A DNA stretch of 64,000 bases from Leptidea sinapis (taxonomy: Eukaryota > Arthropoda > Insecta > Lepidoptera > Pieridae), in the NCBI RefSeq assembly GCF_905404315.1, contig NC_066312.1, positions 3,521,001 through 3,585,000 of the forward strand, given 5' to 3'. Position 1 is the stretch's first letter. Each line of letters begins with the position of its first letter. Positions 34,189 to 43,963 of the stretch are shown here, one piece after another. A program made the position numbers and the translations under genes. Below the pieces are notes generated by a model, which saw nothing but the letters and a program-made list of their open reading frames with translations, searched no databases and was not told where the DNA came from.

Positions 34189-35571
34189 GGGGAGAGGCGT
34201 ACAAAATGGCATAGGCGGGTAATATGGCACACCTACTTATTTCTTAAATGAAACAAATATTTGTTCGCGCAATGGCCTGTAGAGGGTCGCTTGGTGACAG
34301 GTCGTAACCTGTAGCAGCTCAGGTAGCGTCCGTTCGACCGTGTGGTGCGCACGCGTGTTTTTATGATTTCTGCAGTCACGAGTTTTGTTTTGTTGGATTT
34401 TGCAAGTCGTAAAAGTGAGTATTTTTTGACGTTTATTTGTTTGTTCTTAGCGTTAAAATATTGTAATATTACTAAATAAGTTCCAGAATGTTTTGAAATC
34501 TCAAAATTCTTGTTACATTTTTATTCGTTGATTTCTAAAATTGCAGGTTATGAAGTGGACAAAATGGTATACACCTTGTTCGGGTAAAATAGCATACTAT
34601 GTCATTTAACCCACCTTTTTATCTTTCTAGCGTTGGGATACAATCTCCATGGAAAAGGCTATTCAGGCCGAAGAAGATTCAACGGCAGCTGATAATCTAT
34701 GCATACCATCAGCAGGTCCATCTCAGGTAGTAGCAGGCAGTTCTACGTCCCTGGTAATTGCAAGTACATCAGCTGCAGACAACCCAAGTCCAGTCTCAGT
34801 TGCCGAGTCTACAGGCTCAGTTACTGCAGGACCTATGAAACCTACGTCATCTAGGATACTCCAAGACATGAATATCAATGTTCCTGTTAGCGTGCTATCT
34901 CCAGTACCTAAAGGAATATATGTGACTGGACAAGGCAAAAGAAAACCACGCAAGAAACCATCAGTATTGTTACTAACTTCAACGCCAAATATAGAAGAAA
35001 CAAAAGCAAAATCCGCTCCTCTACCTCCTCCAAAGAAAAAGACAAGAAAGGTTACAAAAGTTTTAGACTTTAGTTCTGATAGCGAAAATGATTTTTCTTC
35101 TTTAAATGCTTACACAGTAACCATAGACGATGACGAAGATTGTCCGTGTATTTATTGTAATGACCTCTTCTCAAGATCCAAGCCAAAAGAGATCTGGCTC
35201 CGGTGCTTGAGCTGTAAAAGATGGGCATCTTGTGCAGATGTTCCGAAAAAGACAAAGCGTTACACGTGTGAACTCTGCATGTCGAGTCGATGCATGCAAT
35301 CGACTGATTTTTGTTCCTAATTTAGTATGTCATTTTGTCCACAGCACGTTTGTCATTTTACCCGCCGAGGGCGGACAAAACGGATTTTTTCTAAGTTTTT
35401 AAAATTATTTTTTAATTTTATTGTTTTTGTACTCAGATGATTGATCTCCATAATTATAAGTAGGTAATGAACCAAAGAATACATAATTACTTAAAGTGTT
35501 GAATATTATAAATAAATAAATATTTTATGACTGATTTTATAACTAGTATGTCATTTTGTACGCCTCTCCCC
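34189..35571 (+). mobile_element. pogo-like DNA transposon, internally deleted
   Basis: Perfect terminal inverted repeat GGGGAGAGGCGTACAAAATG (right end: complement, with one change further in), with TA on both sides (34187-34188 and 35572-35573), the pogo/Tc1-mariner target. The length is 1383 bp. The 5' part is non-coding; 34649-35320 encodes a transposase C-terminal tail. The element sits sense-wise in the 3.2-kb CAT intron. Related GTACAAAATGGCATA and GTCATTTTGTCC blocks recur inside (34559, 35326). Confidence 0.85.
34649..35320 (+). CDS. C-terminal tail of pogo/Tigger-like transposase
   Basis: The uninterrupted 223-codon ORF has a low-complexity Ser/Thr/Pro/Ala N-terminal half, a basic stretch (KRKPRKKPSVLLLTSTP, PPPKKKTRKV; likely nuclear localisation), an acidic Ser-Asp patch, and a zinc-binding tail CPCIYCNDLFSRSK... 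WLRCLSCKRW... YTCELC. This order is typical of the region after the DDE catalytic domain in insect pogo-like transposases, where it often ends CPCIYC... WIxCxxCxxWAHxxC... CDLC. Here the WAHEAC part reads WASCAD, so a metal-binding His is missing. The HTH and DDE domains are absent, so it cannot cut DNA alone. It may be a 3' exon, since an acceptor-like TTTCTAG precedes it at 34630. Confidence 0.7.
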   Translation: MEKAIQAEEDSTAADNLCIPSAGPSQVVAGSSTSLVIASTSAADNPSPVSVAESTGSVTAGPMKPTSSRILQDMNINVPVSVLSPVPKGIYVTGQGKRKPRKKPSVLLLTSTPNIEETKAKSAPLPPPKKKTRKVTKVLDFSSDSENDFSSLNAYTVTIDDDEDCPCIYCNDLFSRSKPKEIWLRCLSCKRWASCADVPKKTKRYTCELCMSSRCMQSTDFCS

Positions 35572-35573
35572 TA

Positions 35574-35870
35574 TAATAAGAGTAGCAAGACGTTTGGCTT
35601 ACGGTTAGTTTAGCCCCCTAAGCAATTAAATTCTTAATTACTTAGTAATAATTCCACTAGCTTTTTTGCTACTCCAACCGAAAAATACTGTTTTCACACT
35701 ATAACTGCTGAGCAACCAAACAAGGTTCGACTGTGACACGTACATCAAATAATCAGGTTTCTGTATTTATTTTTCATTTAAATCGTAAACTATGCCAAAC
35801 TCTTCACGTGCGCTCATACTTATAAAGTAATCCAAAGATTCAAGTATTTATATAATAATTTCTATTACAG
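35574..35870. other. CAT intron, no feature
   Basis: Ends in the acceptor TTCTATTACAG. Confidence 0.35.
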
Positions 35871-35998
35871 CTACGGCTTGATCTATGCGACTCCTGGCGT
35901 TCCATTCATTCCGGCTATTGCTATCATCGTTAATATCTACCTGGTTCTCAATCTCTCCATACTGACGCTGATCCGATTCACTATTTGGATGATACTGG
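35871..35998 (+). CDS. CAT transporter, exon 8 in window
   Basis: Encodes YGLIYATPGVPFIPAIAIIV and NIYLVLNLSILTLIRFTIWM-ILG, the last membrane helices (CAT consensus VPFLPA...NIYLM..L...TWIRFxVWMxIG). Phases 2 in and 1 out. Donor GG|GTTTGT is weak but in frame. Confidence 0.95.
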
Positions 35999-36342
35999 GT
36001 TTGTATAACTAAAATAATACTCCCATTATTAAAATCAGAAATTATATAACAATAAAAATAAATTTATGTTAGTAATTAAAGTCTACTTTTACACAAATTA
36101 CTATTTGCTTTATCAAATATTGTTTGAAATTCATGTGTATTAAAATTCGAGTATTTTTCTTCTGAAGTTGTAATAATGAATTGCTATGTATATCATTATA
36201 TTAATATTAATAATTTCGTTGTATTAATGTCACGGTCATTAGATTCTCCTTTTTTGACCTTGTATCCTTTTAGGTGATCAGCCTTTAATTTCTGTATATA
36301 CTGCCTGGTATTAGACTGTTTAATGTTATTTACAAATTTCAG

Positions 36343-36545
36343 GACTTTTCATGTACTTCAAATATGGCATTAAGAACTCTGTTCTGGAGACTGAACCACT
36401 GATTCCCCGGGAGCCAACACCACCTCCGAGAAATCCTTTGGAGCGTTCAATGATTCCACAACCTTCAGCTCAGCCAGAACCGCAACGTGGTGACAGGAAT
36501 ATCTTCGAAGGCGACGGCACTGGACCTTTTGGAAACAATGAGTAA
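36343..36545 (+). CDS. CAT transporter, last exon and stop
   Basis: Encodes (G)LFMYFKYGIKNS, the end of the final helix with the conserved YGI-NS, and a hydrophilic C-terminal tail rich in Pro and Glu (ETEPLIPREPTPPPRNPLER), ending GPFGNNE and TAA. The ETEPLI-like stretch contains an acidic dileucine-like sorting motif (E-x-x-x-L-I), which fits membrane trafficking control. That role is inference. Confidence 0.93.
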
Positions 36546-36589
36546 GAAAGACTATTTTCTTTATCGACCATAATTAGGATCGAATGTTA

Positions 36590-36730
36590 TTTGCCCGCTG
36601 AGTTTCTTACGCCCATTCTTCTCAGGTCTGAGACAGTCTCTTTTGAATGGGTGGTAGATTTTGACGTTCAATAAGTGATTATAAATCCTATTTTGAATAA
36701 AAATATTTGAATATTTGAATTTGAATTTAT
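36590..36730 (+). repeat. Repeat family A in the CAT 3' UTR
   Basis: CCCGCTGAGTTTCTTACGCC to TTTGAATTTGAATT, in sense orientation, 45 bp after the stop codon. Confidence 0.75.
36696..36701 (+). terminator. Candidate poly(A) signal of the CAT gene
   Basis: AATAAA, the first after the stop (about 150 nt). It lies inside the family A tail, so the transcript end may be repeat-derived. Later AATAAA copies (for example near 37300) are alternatives. Confidence 0.4.
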
Positions 36731-37371
36731 TGATGTATTTTAATGAAAGCGTATGCGCGTTATGTTCCCTGTATATTGAATTTTGTCATACTTATAGACT
36801 CTAGTCTAAATCCAAGGTAATTCCAGTAATAACAATAATTGTTCTTGTATTCGTAGCTCATATTATACATATTTATTATCTTTCCGCCCTCCTTCTCCAT
36901 TTAAAGTTTAATAATGCCAAGTGTTACACTCTTCTGTTAACACGATTTGTTTAAAACGGCGGCGTTACTAATGTTTTTCGGAAATGGGGAAGATTTTGTC
37001 ATCTGCCAGATCGTAAACAATTATTTAATTTCTCTTTTGCCTGTTAGTATACCGATAGCCACAAACACTCAAAATATAATTTATAAATAGTTTTATTACT
37101 AGGAATTAGTTTCTTTTAAGTTTTCAACGGCATATTTCCAATAGTTTACGGGCTTTGAAGTCACATCGATACTTTCGGCCCCACATTCGCCCGGCAATAT
37201 GCCGTTCGATTCTGCCCCTATCTGAGACAGTTATCTTATCTATCGAAAGTTGAGTGTGTAACTGAGATCATTTTTCGAAGACCAGGTTTTACCAACAAAT
37301 AAATATTGTTTATCTGTTTCATGTGTGTGCCGGTTTTTTTAATGTTTTTGAAGTTGTACTTCTTTAGGCGC
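36731..37371. other. Intergenic or CAT 3' UTR
   Basis: No repeat recognised. 36880-37260 is less AT-rich than its surroundings, and could be distal 3' UTR. Confidence 0.35.
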
Positions 37372-37610
37372 GCTATTAATAAATGATGTGAAGTTGATTC
37401 CTAAAATTTAGTGAAGTACAAAGGGTTCAAGCCCATACAGCCGTATTCATTATTTAATATTTATTGTCAAAGCCATCTTTTCAAGATTTTTACAAAATTG
37501 TTCTTTTTATAAACGTAGTATAGCAGGAGGAATAAATCATTTTAATGATTTTTGCTTCGTAAGAAAGAAGTATAACTTCTTGCACACACACACTTTTTTA
37601 TCTTAAGCAA
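37372..37610 (-). repeat. Repeat family G, single-unit copy
   Basis: The complement matches 58080-58310: AAGAAG/TATACTTCTT near the start, TTTTGTAAAAATCTTGA and GATGGCTTTGACAAT, then GAATACGGCTGTATGGGCTT-GAACCC. Only one of the 67-bp units is present here. Confidence 0.65.
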
Positions 37611-37776
37611 ACAAAATTTTAGATGACGACATAAAATATAGAATATTTATTAAGGTTTCATTTGTTTCGTATTAAAGTAATAAATAATTGGTAGTTCCTT
37701 GCTGTATTTGATCTAGAATATATAAATAAGACTCTAGAACGCTAAAGAAAGATTAAACATTTTTGTTTTAATTGTT

Positions 37777-37796
37777 TTTATTATTTTTTTTTTATT
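37777..37796 (-). terminator. Poly(A) signals for the - strand exon
   Basis: Two AATAAA hexamers (complement TTTATT at 37777-37782 and 37791-37796), 31-50 nt after the stop codon at 37827. Confidence 0.45.
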
Positions 37797-37826
37797 ACTG
37801 GGCAAATGAGACATATCATAACATAA

Positions 37827-37911
37827 TTATATGTTTGATTCCGTATCTTTAGTTTTCCTGGCGCACTTCTGACATGGCATGTCTCTGAACCACACACAAG
37901 CCGCAACCCAC
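37827..37911 (-). CDS. Terminal exon of an unidentified - strand gene
   Basis: A convincing acceptor (TTATATTTCCAG) is followed by one base completing a codon and 27 residues, WVAACVWFRDMPCQKC and ARKTKDTESNI, then TAA and two AATAAA signals within 50 nt. The start is hydrophobic, like the end of a membrane helix; then come a CxxC pair and a charged tail. I do not recognise the protein. No upstream exon could be fixed between here and 51.9 kb. The 3' UTR includes a short match to repeat family B (TACTGGGCAAATGAGAC complement). A chance exon-like sequence is the alternative. Confidence 0.4.
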
Positions 37912-38440
37912 CTGGAAATATAAATTACAAGCAGATTGAGACTCGGTGGGTAACAATTATATAACATTATACCTATATCATTCTTATCAGCACGACCTAT
38001 ATGGTCGTTGGTACTCTTTGAGATCCAACTTTACAACTAGATGACCTACAAACACGTTTATCCTTCCTATGTTATGTTACCATTAGTTAAATTAAAATAA
38101 AGGTACATTAACAGAGAAAGTTTAAAAAGACTTCAGCAAATATAAAATAAGTTTATGTTAGACTGACCTTAAAGCCCGTTAAATGCGTGACCAATTTTTA
38201 TTTGTCACTGTGTGTGTTAGGTAGTGGTTTAATATGCAAAATTCTACGGAGCTAATGCCAAGGGTGGCTGACGGTTGACGACTTGTCAATCAAAATCGGT
38301 TAAAGTCTATACAATACAATAAATTCGCGTTCCTTTTGTATCTTGTCTTATTCAAGATGTTAGTCTATTTTAAGTCAATGGTTTACATTATCACAATCTT
38401 ATTTCATGAGAATAGGGCTTTCCGAATTCTACTTTCAATG
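37912..38440. other. Possible intron of the - strand gene
   Basis: No feature recognised. Confidence 0.3.
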
Positions 38441-38444
38441 TTTT

Positions 38445-38705
38445 TTTTTATGGAAAAGGAGGACAAACGAGCTACGGGTCACTTGGTGTTAAGTGATCAC
38501 CGCCACCAACATACATTTGCAACACCTGAGGAATCCCAAGAGCATTTCCGGCCTTTATCTCTGGATCTACTAAACCGATTTGAAAAATTCAAACCAATAG
38601 AAATTAAAATTTTTGTGAGTGTCAGGGGGGATGACATCGTTACTTGTGGCGTGTCATGCGAAGGTGGAATTCGACGGCAGGAATCAGGTGAACAGCGTTT
38701 GAACT
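38445..38705 (-). mobile_element. CR1/jockey-like LINE 3' end (family C)
   Basis: GGAGGACAAACGAGC-type A-run end, TAAGTGATCACCGCC, and GGAATCCCAAGAGC blocks as in the other stubs. Partly diverged in the middle. Confidence 0.7.
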
Positions 38706-38879
38706 CACACAGCGTTGTCTCTAATAACATTGTTCGTACTACATTTTGTCAGCTAGGAAAATACTTAACCATACAATACAGTTAGGGGTATTTTACTTTA
38801 GTTCCTTTTTTGATCGGACAAGTTTGCTTGAGTATTTCTTGGCTCAAAACACCGTAAAAATTAGTTATAACTTTTTTTC

Positions 38880-39190
38880 GCGGAAGAGGAATCAACGGTC
38901 TAAATGAGCGGTCATCTGGTGGGTGGGCATCACCGGCGGCCACACTTTGCCCACACCAGAGCGTGGCCGGCCTATTAGGTAGGAGTACACGCTCTTTTTG
39001 AAAAAACCTTTATCGTATCGGTCTTTCCAAATTTTGATAGATCATGGTAGAGAGTTGTAAACGTTGTGAGGGAATGTCACTTATCAAGATGGTGAGAATG
39101 ACAATTAGGTTTGGGGCGTGTGGTGGAAGGTGGAATCGGGTGGCAGGAATCAGGTCGAATAGCTCTTTGGAACACTGCCGTTGATAAATG
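38880..39190 (-). mobile_element. Diverged LINE 3' end
   Basis: ATCACCGGCGGCCACACTTTGC, GAGTACACGCTCTTTTTGAA and GGAATCAGGTCGAATAGC follow the order of family C, with low identity. It points the same way as its neighbour. Confidence 0.5.
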
Positions 39191-40847
39191 CGTTTATAGT
39201 AGAGTAGTCATTACATTCTCATTGGCAAAATCATTTTACAAATGAATACGATCATCTTTGATTCTTTAAGTAAGCAATCTTTCGTTTTCATTGCAGCTAT
39301 GATGCCAAGACAAACAAGACAACATCCCACACACACACCTCTAGCCGACCTCCGTGGGCCTGCCCTGATGTCCCGCATGACTCATGGGATAACTAAGTTC
39401 CAACGGATGATACGCACGTTTTGTTTTTTTTCTATTACGTCCTTCACGGCATCGGTGCTGGTTTACTAATATCAAGCAAACTCTACGGGGCAAAGTAATA
39501 TGTGGTGTGCGTATGGTACAATTACAGGCAATCGAATATATTGGAAAAGTAACACGTGCCTCTCCTAGGCACACCGATGTTATATGCCACCGCTAGTAGC
39601 GAATGCTTGAAATTAGTATATTATATTTATCGGTAAGCATCTTGAAAAAATGCGGTGAAGGAATTACCTTGCTAACTTATAATCGCAACTTATCGAGATA
39701 TTTACCGATGATTATAATAAATATATTGATTATTCGACCAACCAGTACCGATAAGTGACAGGATTTCGTCCATATGTTTTAATATACATATGTATTTTAA
39801 ATTTTAACTTATTGGTCCCTAATTAGTTGTAGTTTTCTTTTATCTTCATAGTTTTTTTTTTAATATTTTATTTTTATAGTTTTCCTACCATTTTCGCTTA
39901 GTATAAATTATTATTTATGATTATTTACTCGGTTAAGGTAAGGTTGCTTTGTGTTTTAAAATATGATTCCGAAGCTACAGTAAAAGTAATCCGTTGCAAT
40001 TTTTTTATAATATTTAAACTAAAAATATCAGTTTTCATGTAAAGCTCATATTAAGTTCCTATAAATTTAAAACACAATTTAAAAGTTAAATTATTTAAAC
40101 TGTGAACATTGTCAACTATATATTTGAAACGGCTTTCACGTTCAATTATTCAGACCAACCGCAGGTCATTCATCTAACTTAATATAACTTAAGCCTCTTC
40201 AAATATATAACTGGATATATTATTGTTTTATATCCATAATGTTTAGTTTTAAGTATTATAAACATTTTAATTATATATTATTATTATAAGAAGGATTATA
40301 GCTATCGACTCAATTCTTAAGATTTTCAGTATTATTTTAGTAATAATATTTACCTTGTTATATTTTTGTTACACCTCTGTGATAAATAATTTGTTAAGTA
40401 CTATTAGGAAGATATGTTACCTAGTGACTCCTTCCTTAAAATATAATAATTTGAAATGTTTTTTATTTTTATAAGCTTATATTAAACACATGCTTCTAGC
40501 GTTACATCAGGCTTCAAATGATATAATAATACATTCCAGTTGATAATAGTTATAACTTATAGATGTTTTTTTGCAAGTTTAAGTAATTCCTATTATATAA
40601 CTTTATCAACATTAACAATTGATTGATTAATGATTGAGACAAGTTAAACAGCTCGCCATTGTGAATGTAATTAAATCAAAACGAGCACTTTTCATCAACG
40701 AGCAAAGAACTGTTTAAAATCGACTGTTTCGACCTTTAAAAATTAATGGTCTAAGTACTTTGATAACTTCAATTGATTGACTTCACTGCGGTACTCGGAA
40801 CAAAAGACAGTCAATTATGTTTGAGGCACGTGTAACATCTCAGTGAT
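39191..40847. other. Intergenic AT-rich sequence
   Basis: No gene recognised. The two overlapping ORFs at 39242-39574 have no family resemblance. Confidence 0.35.
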
Positions 40848-41452
40848 CCAAATGTTTTGAGTTTTCTTGAGTGCTAATTCCGCCAATATTTGTATTCAAA
40901 CAACTCGACACGTGTTTCGTATCTACACAAGGCAAATTTGGTATCTTCGCCATTGTTACGTATCTCTTCCTGGGGAAATACGTCACAACGGCCGACCAAT
41001 CACAGCGCGCCAACTCATGTGACGAGGTTATAGAAGAGCAGTTTCCGGCTCATTCAATTCAGTAATGGAGCGCGATCCCAGTATCTGCGTGGCATCGCAC
41101 CATACCATTGACGACCGCCGGACATAAGAGGACTACCACGTGACCCAGTCTCCTAGGACACGACTGCTTCCTCGCCGCTGGCTGATGGGCGTAAACCGGT
41201 ACACTTTTGACGGGCTCGACCTCGCTGAGCGGTGGGCGCAAGTCAACCACGGACCTACCTTCGATCGCACTGCAGCAGGATACCACCGGATACAATACCA
41301 CGGACGAACCGGTCCCGACCAGAGACCCGCCTGTAGTGCAGGCGGCGAAGACATCACTGAACGGGCTATCGCCCCGTTTAGCGAGTCAATGTCTCCTGGG
41401 GATGGCTCGTGTATTGGCGGAATTGACACTCAAGAAAACTCAAAACATTTGG
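40848..41452. mobile_element. Foldback element H with GC-rich, promoter-like core
   Basis: 41-bp arms 40848-40888 and 41412-41452 (CCAAATGTTTTGAGTTTTCT...) are inverted with two mismatches. A second block near the arms (GACACGTGTTTCG; GGCTCGTG) is also related to 49480-49540. The 520-bp centre is clearly GC-richer than the surroundings and holds a CCAAT/TATA/initiator set and open frames. No transposase seen. Confidence 0.65.
40996..41063 (+). promoter_or_regulatory. Promoter-like CCAAT, TATA and initiator
   Basis: CCAAT at 40996-41000, TTATAGA at 41028-41034, arthropod initiator TCAGT at 41059-41063. The TATA-to-initiator distance (~31 nt) is ideal. An ATG at 41065 opens a 20-codon frame. 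This could be a promoter of an LTR or of an element-borne gene. Confidence 0.45.
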
Positions 41453-41502
41453 ATGATTATAGATTCCGCAAAGTAACGCCTAATTCAATATCGCGTTCAT
41501 AA
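41140..41502 (+). CDS. Unidentified 120-codon ORF in element H
   Basis: MTQSPRTRLLPRRW... DGLDLAERWAQVNHGP... to a stop past the right arm. Three frames are open in this GC-rich part, so length alone says little. I recognise no domain. The last 30 codons read through the inverted arm (GIDTQENSKHLDDYR), which argues against a selected protein. Confidence 0.15.
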   Translation: MTQSPRTRLLPRRWLMGVNRYTFDGLDLAERWAQVNHGPTFDRTAAGYHRIQYHGRTGPDQRPACSAGGEDITERAIAPFSESMSPGDGSCIGGIDTQENSKHLDDYRFRKVTPNSISRS

Positions 41503-43138
41503 TATCTTTTGGTGACAATTAAATACATTGACATAACCAGCAGTATACCCCCATTATTCATTTTTAAGACATATACTTCATATTTATATGTTCAGGGACT
41601 TCACTTATTTTGTAAACTTTAGATTATACATTTTGCTATGACTGTCTAAGACTACGTCACAAAATCTACTCCTTACCGGTTCGTGTGTAGGTACCTATTT
41701 CGTTGGCAACAGTTTTGTCTACCCGAATACTGTGAGTCTTCGACACTCGGCGGCATTAAAGATTCCATCTCAATGAATAAGTAAAAACCATTTCGACAAA
41801 GACTGTTCGAAGCTTAAGGGCGAGATACATTTTTCTTGTTAAAAATCAACAAAAACAACTTGCTCAACTATGTCATATACAATCCCGGAGTTCCAGTAGG
41901 GTATAAAAGAGTTTACGACGTGGCATTGATCCTTAAAATTAGTAAGTTAAATCGATAAAAAGTAGATTTTGTCCTCTATATGGTTTCCTTACTTGAACTG
42001 TTTCGTACACAAACATATCAAAATGAATTTTCTATCTATCGTTAATTTTCTTGAAACGTTGACGATATATTTTTCAATAATAATAATACTTATACATAAT
42101 TTCTTACGTCCTCTATATCATATTTTTTTAAATAAACTATGAATTTTAACGAATTTCCTACTAAGACTTAATTGTAAATATTGTAGCACTATTCAGGTGC
42201 ATTACATATTTACTAAAAATGGCTGTCGTTGTATAAGGATTAATTCCCATACAATATGATGAAACCACAGAGTAAATTATATTATTTCAATTGTTTTTTT
42301 TTTGCGTCACTATATTGAAAATGTGTGGTGCATGGATAAAGAAAAGCGGCAGTATTTTATTTACTTCCAATTGAAGCATTAAAGAGTAAGCACCAAAAAT
42401 TTATCATTCAACTTCAAGTACTTTGTGAGTAGTAAATGGAATGGCGTTATTTTTTTATATTGCCAGGTTTTTAAAACCAGCAAATTTCATCCAAAAAGTA
42501 AAGTCTAAATTATGTTTTCTAAAGTAAAATTTAAATTAAAGCCAACATTTAAAAGTCATTCCAATGGTTAATTGTTAATTTTCATTTGGCTTATAATAAG
42601 AAGAAGCACATTAGTCTCAAATTTTGTGATGGTTAATATCGGTATGGCAGTAGCTATTAAATACAATAATCGTGGTAGATAAGTAGCTTCTTAGTATTAG
42701 TATTATAACTAGGTCTTATAACCTTTACAGCATGACTGGTGACACACTAACAATACTTAAGGAGGGTACTTAGTACGTGATAAATCAGTACAATACGTGA
42801 CTCATTGGTTAGTTAAGCGCAAGCGCCAAGAGGTCCGTGGACCCGCCTTCCCACTTCCAACTTCCGCGCAACGCGATTAGCTTGTAAGCGATGTGTCCAC
42901 TTAGTGACCATGCTTTGCGTTTTTTTTTATAACAATCGCCAATATTTGAGGACGTGATCGGCCTTGAGTATCGTTAGTATGTCTAACCAGTTATGTCGAA
43001 TATTTAAAGGACTTAATGTTTGATGTTTTTATTCGATGTGATCTATTTATTGGCCTTAGATTAAGTATTTACATAATATCGTTGTTGTTTAGTAATAAGC
43101 TAATTTAAGAATTCAAACAGTTCACTACACAGCTTGGC
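41480..43138. other. Intergenic AT-rich sequence
   Basis: No feature recognised. Confidence 0.35.
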
Positions 43139-43184
43139 GCTACAATGGCGACATTAAATAAACACACGGGTAGAGCAACCAGTG

Positions 43185-43485
43185 GAAGGCTCCTTTGCAG
43201 CGGATGCCGGCTAGATTATGGGTACCACAACGGCGCCCATTTCTGCCGTGAAGCAGTAATGTTTAAGCATTATTGTGTTTCGGTCTGAAGGGCGCCGTAG
43301 CTAGTTAAATTGCTGGGCAAACGAGACTTGACATCTTATGTCTCAAGGAGACGAGCGCAATTGTGGTGCCGATAAGATTTTTTTGAGATTTTCAAGAAAC
43401 CTCAGCGGCACTACATTTAATGGGCAGGGCGTATCAGTAACCATCAGATGAACGTCCTCCATGTCTCGTCCGTTATTGTCATAAA
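43185..43485 (+). repeat. Repeat family B, complete
   Basis: GGCTCCTTTGCAGCGGATGCC start to CATAAAA end, with hairpin. Inserted in element I. Confidence 0.8.
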
Positions 43486-43562
43486 AAACCGTAATCATAA
43501 AAAAATATATTAAAAATTAAAGTAAATGCATGAAATTTTCAAACAAACAAAATATACATTTA

Positions 43563-43700
43563 CCCCCTTATTCATAATGGTCCGCTAACTTTAAACAGCC
43601 GCTAAGGAGCGTTTTTTCTCATTCTGACTTAGGTCAATACAAGAAGGCAGAGTGAGAATTAGCATAGCTGTAAGTTAGCAGACTATTATGAATAAGGGGG
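43563..43700. mobile_element. MITE, PIF/Harbinger type, complete
   Basis: Terminal inverted repeats CCCCCTTATTCATAATGG / its complement, extending over CGCTAAC...AGTTAGC, and a 3-bp TTA duplication at 43560-43562 and 43701-43703. A TWA target of 3 bp is typical of PIF/Harbinger. 138 bp, non-coding. Confidence 0.75.
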
Positions 43701-43963
43701 TTAGAAACAAAATTATAATAACCTTTTCGTGGGTGCTATTCACCTACGACTTCTGACGGCTACGGCGCGGCGTAGAAGAAGTAGGTGTTAGTACGCTAGC
43801 TCGCGGACACTTTATTACTTACAGAATGTTCCGAAATTATGTTATGGAAAATTTATTTATTTTGGTGAATTATGCATTTTCATTTTTTATTTTTTTTATG
43901 ATTAGGGTTAGATAGCTCGTACCCGTGTGTTTATTTAATGTCGCCATTGTAGCTCAACACTGT

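Larger units (their letters stand above)
43139..43953. mobile_element. Inverted-repeat element I with two nested insertions
   Basis: Perfect 34-bp arms 43139-43172 and 43920-43953 (TACAATGGCGACATTAAATA...). The right half is shared with 4545-4800. The left half is interrupted by a family B repeat (43185-43485) and a 138-bp MITE (43563-43700). The ends outside the arms (CAACACTGTA on the right) suggest the true termini lie ~10 bp further out. Confidence 0.7.
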
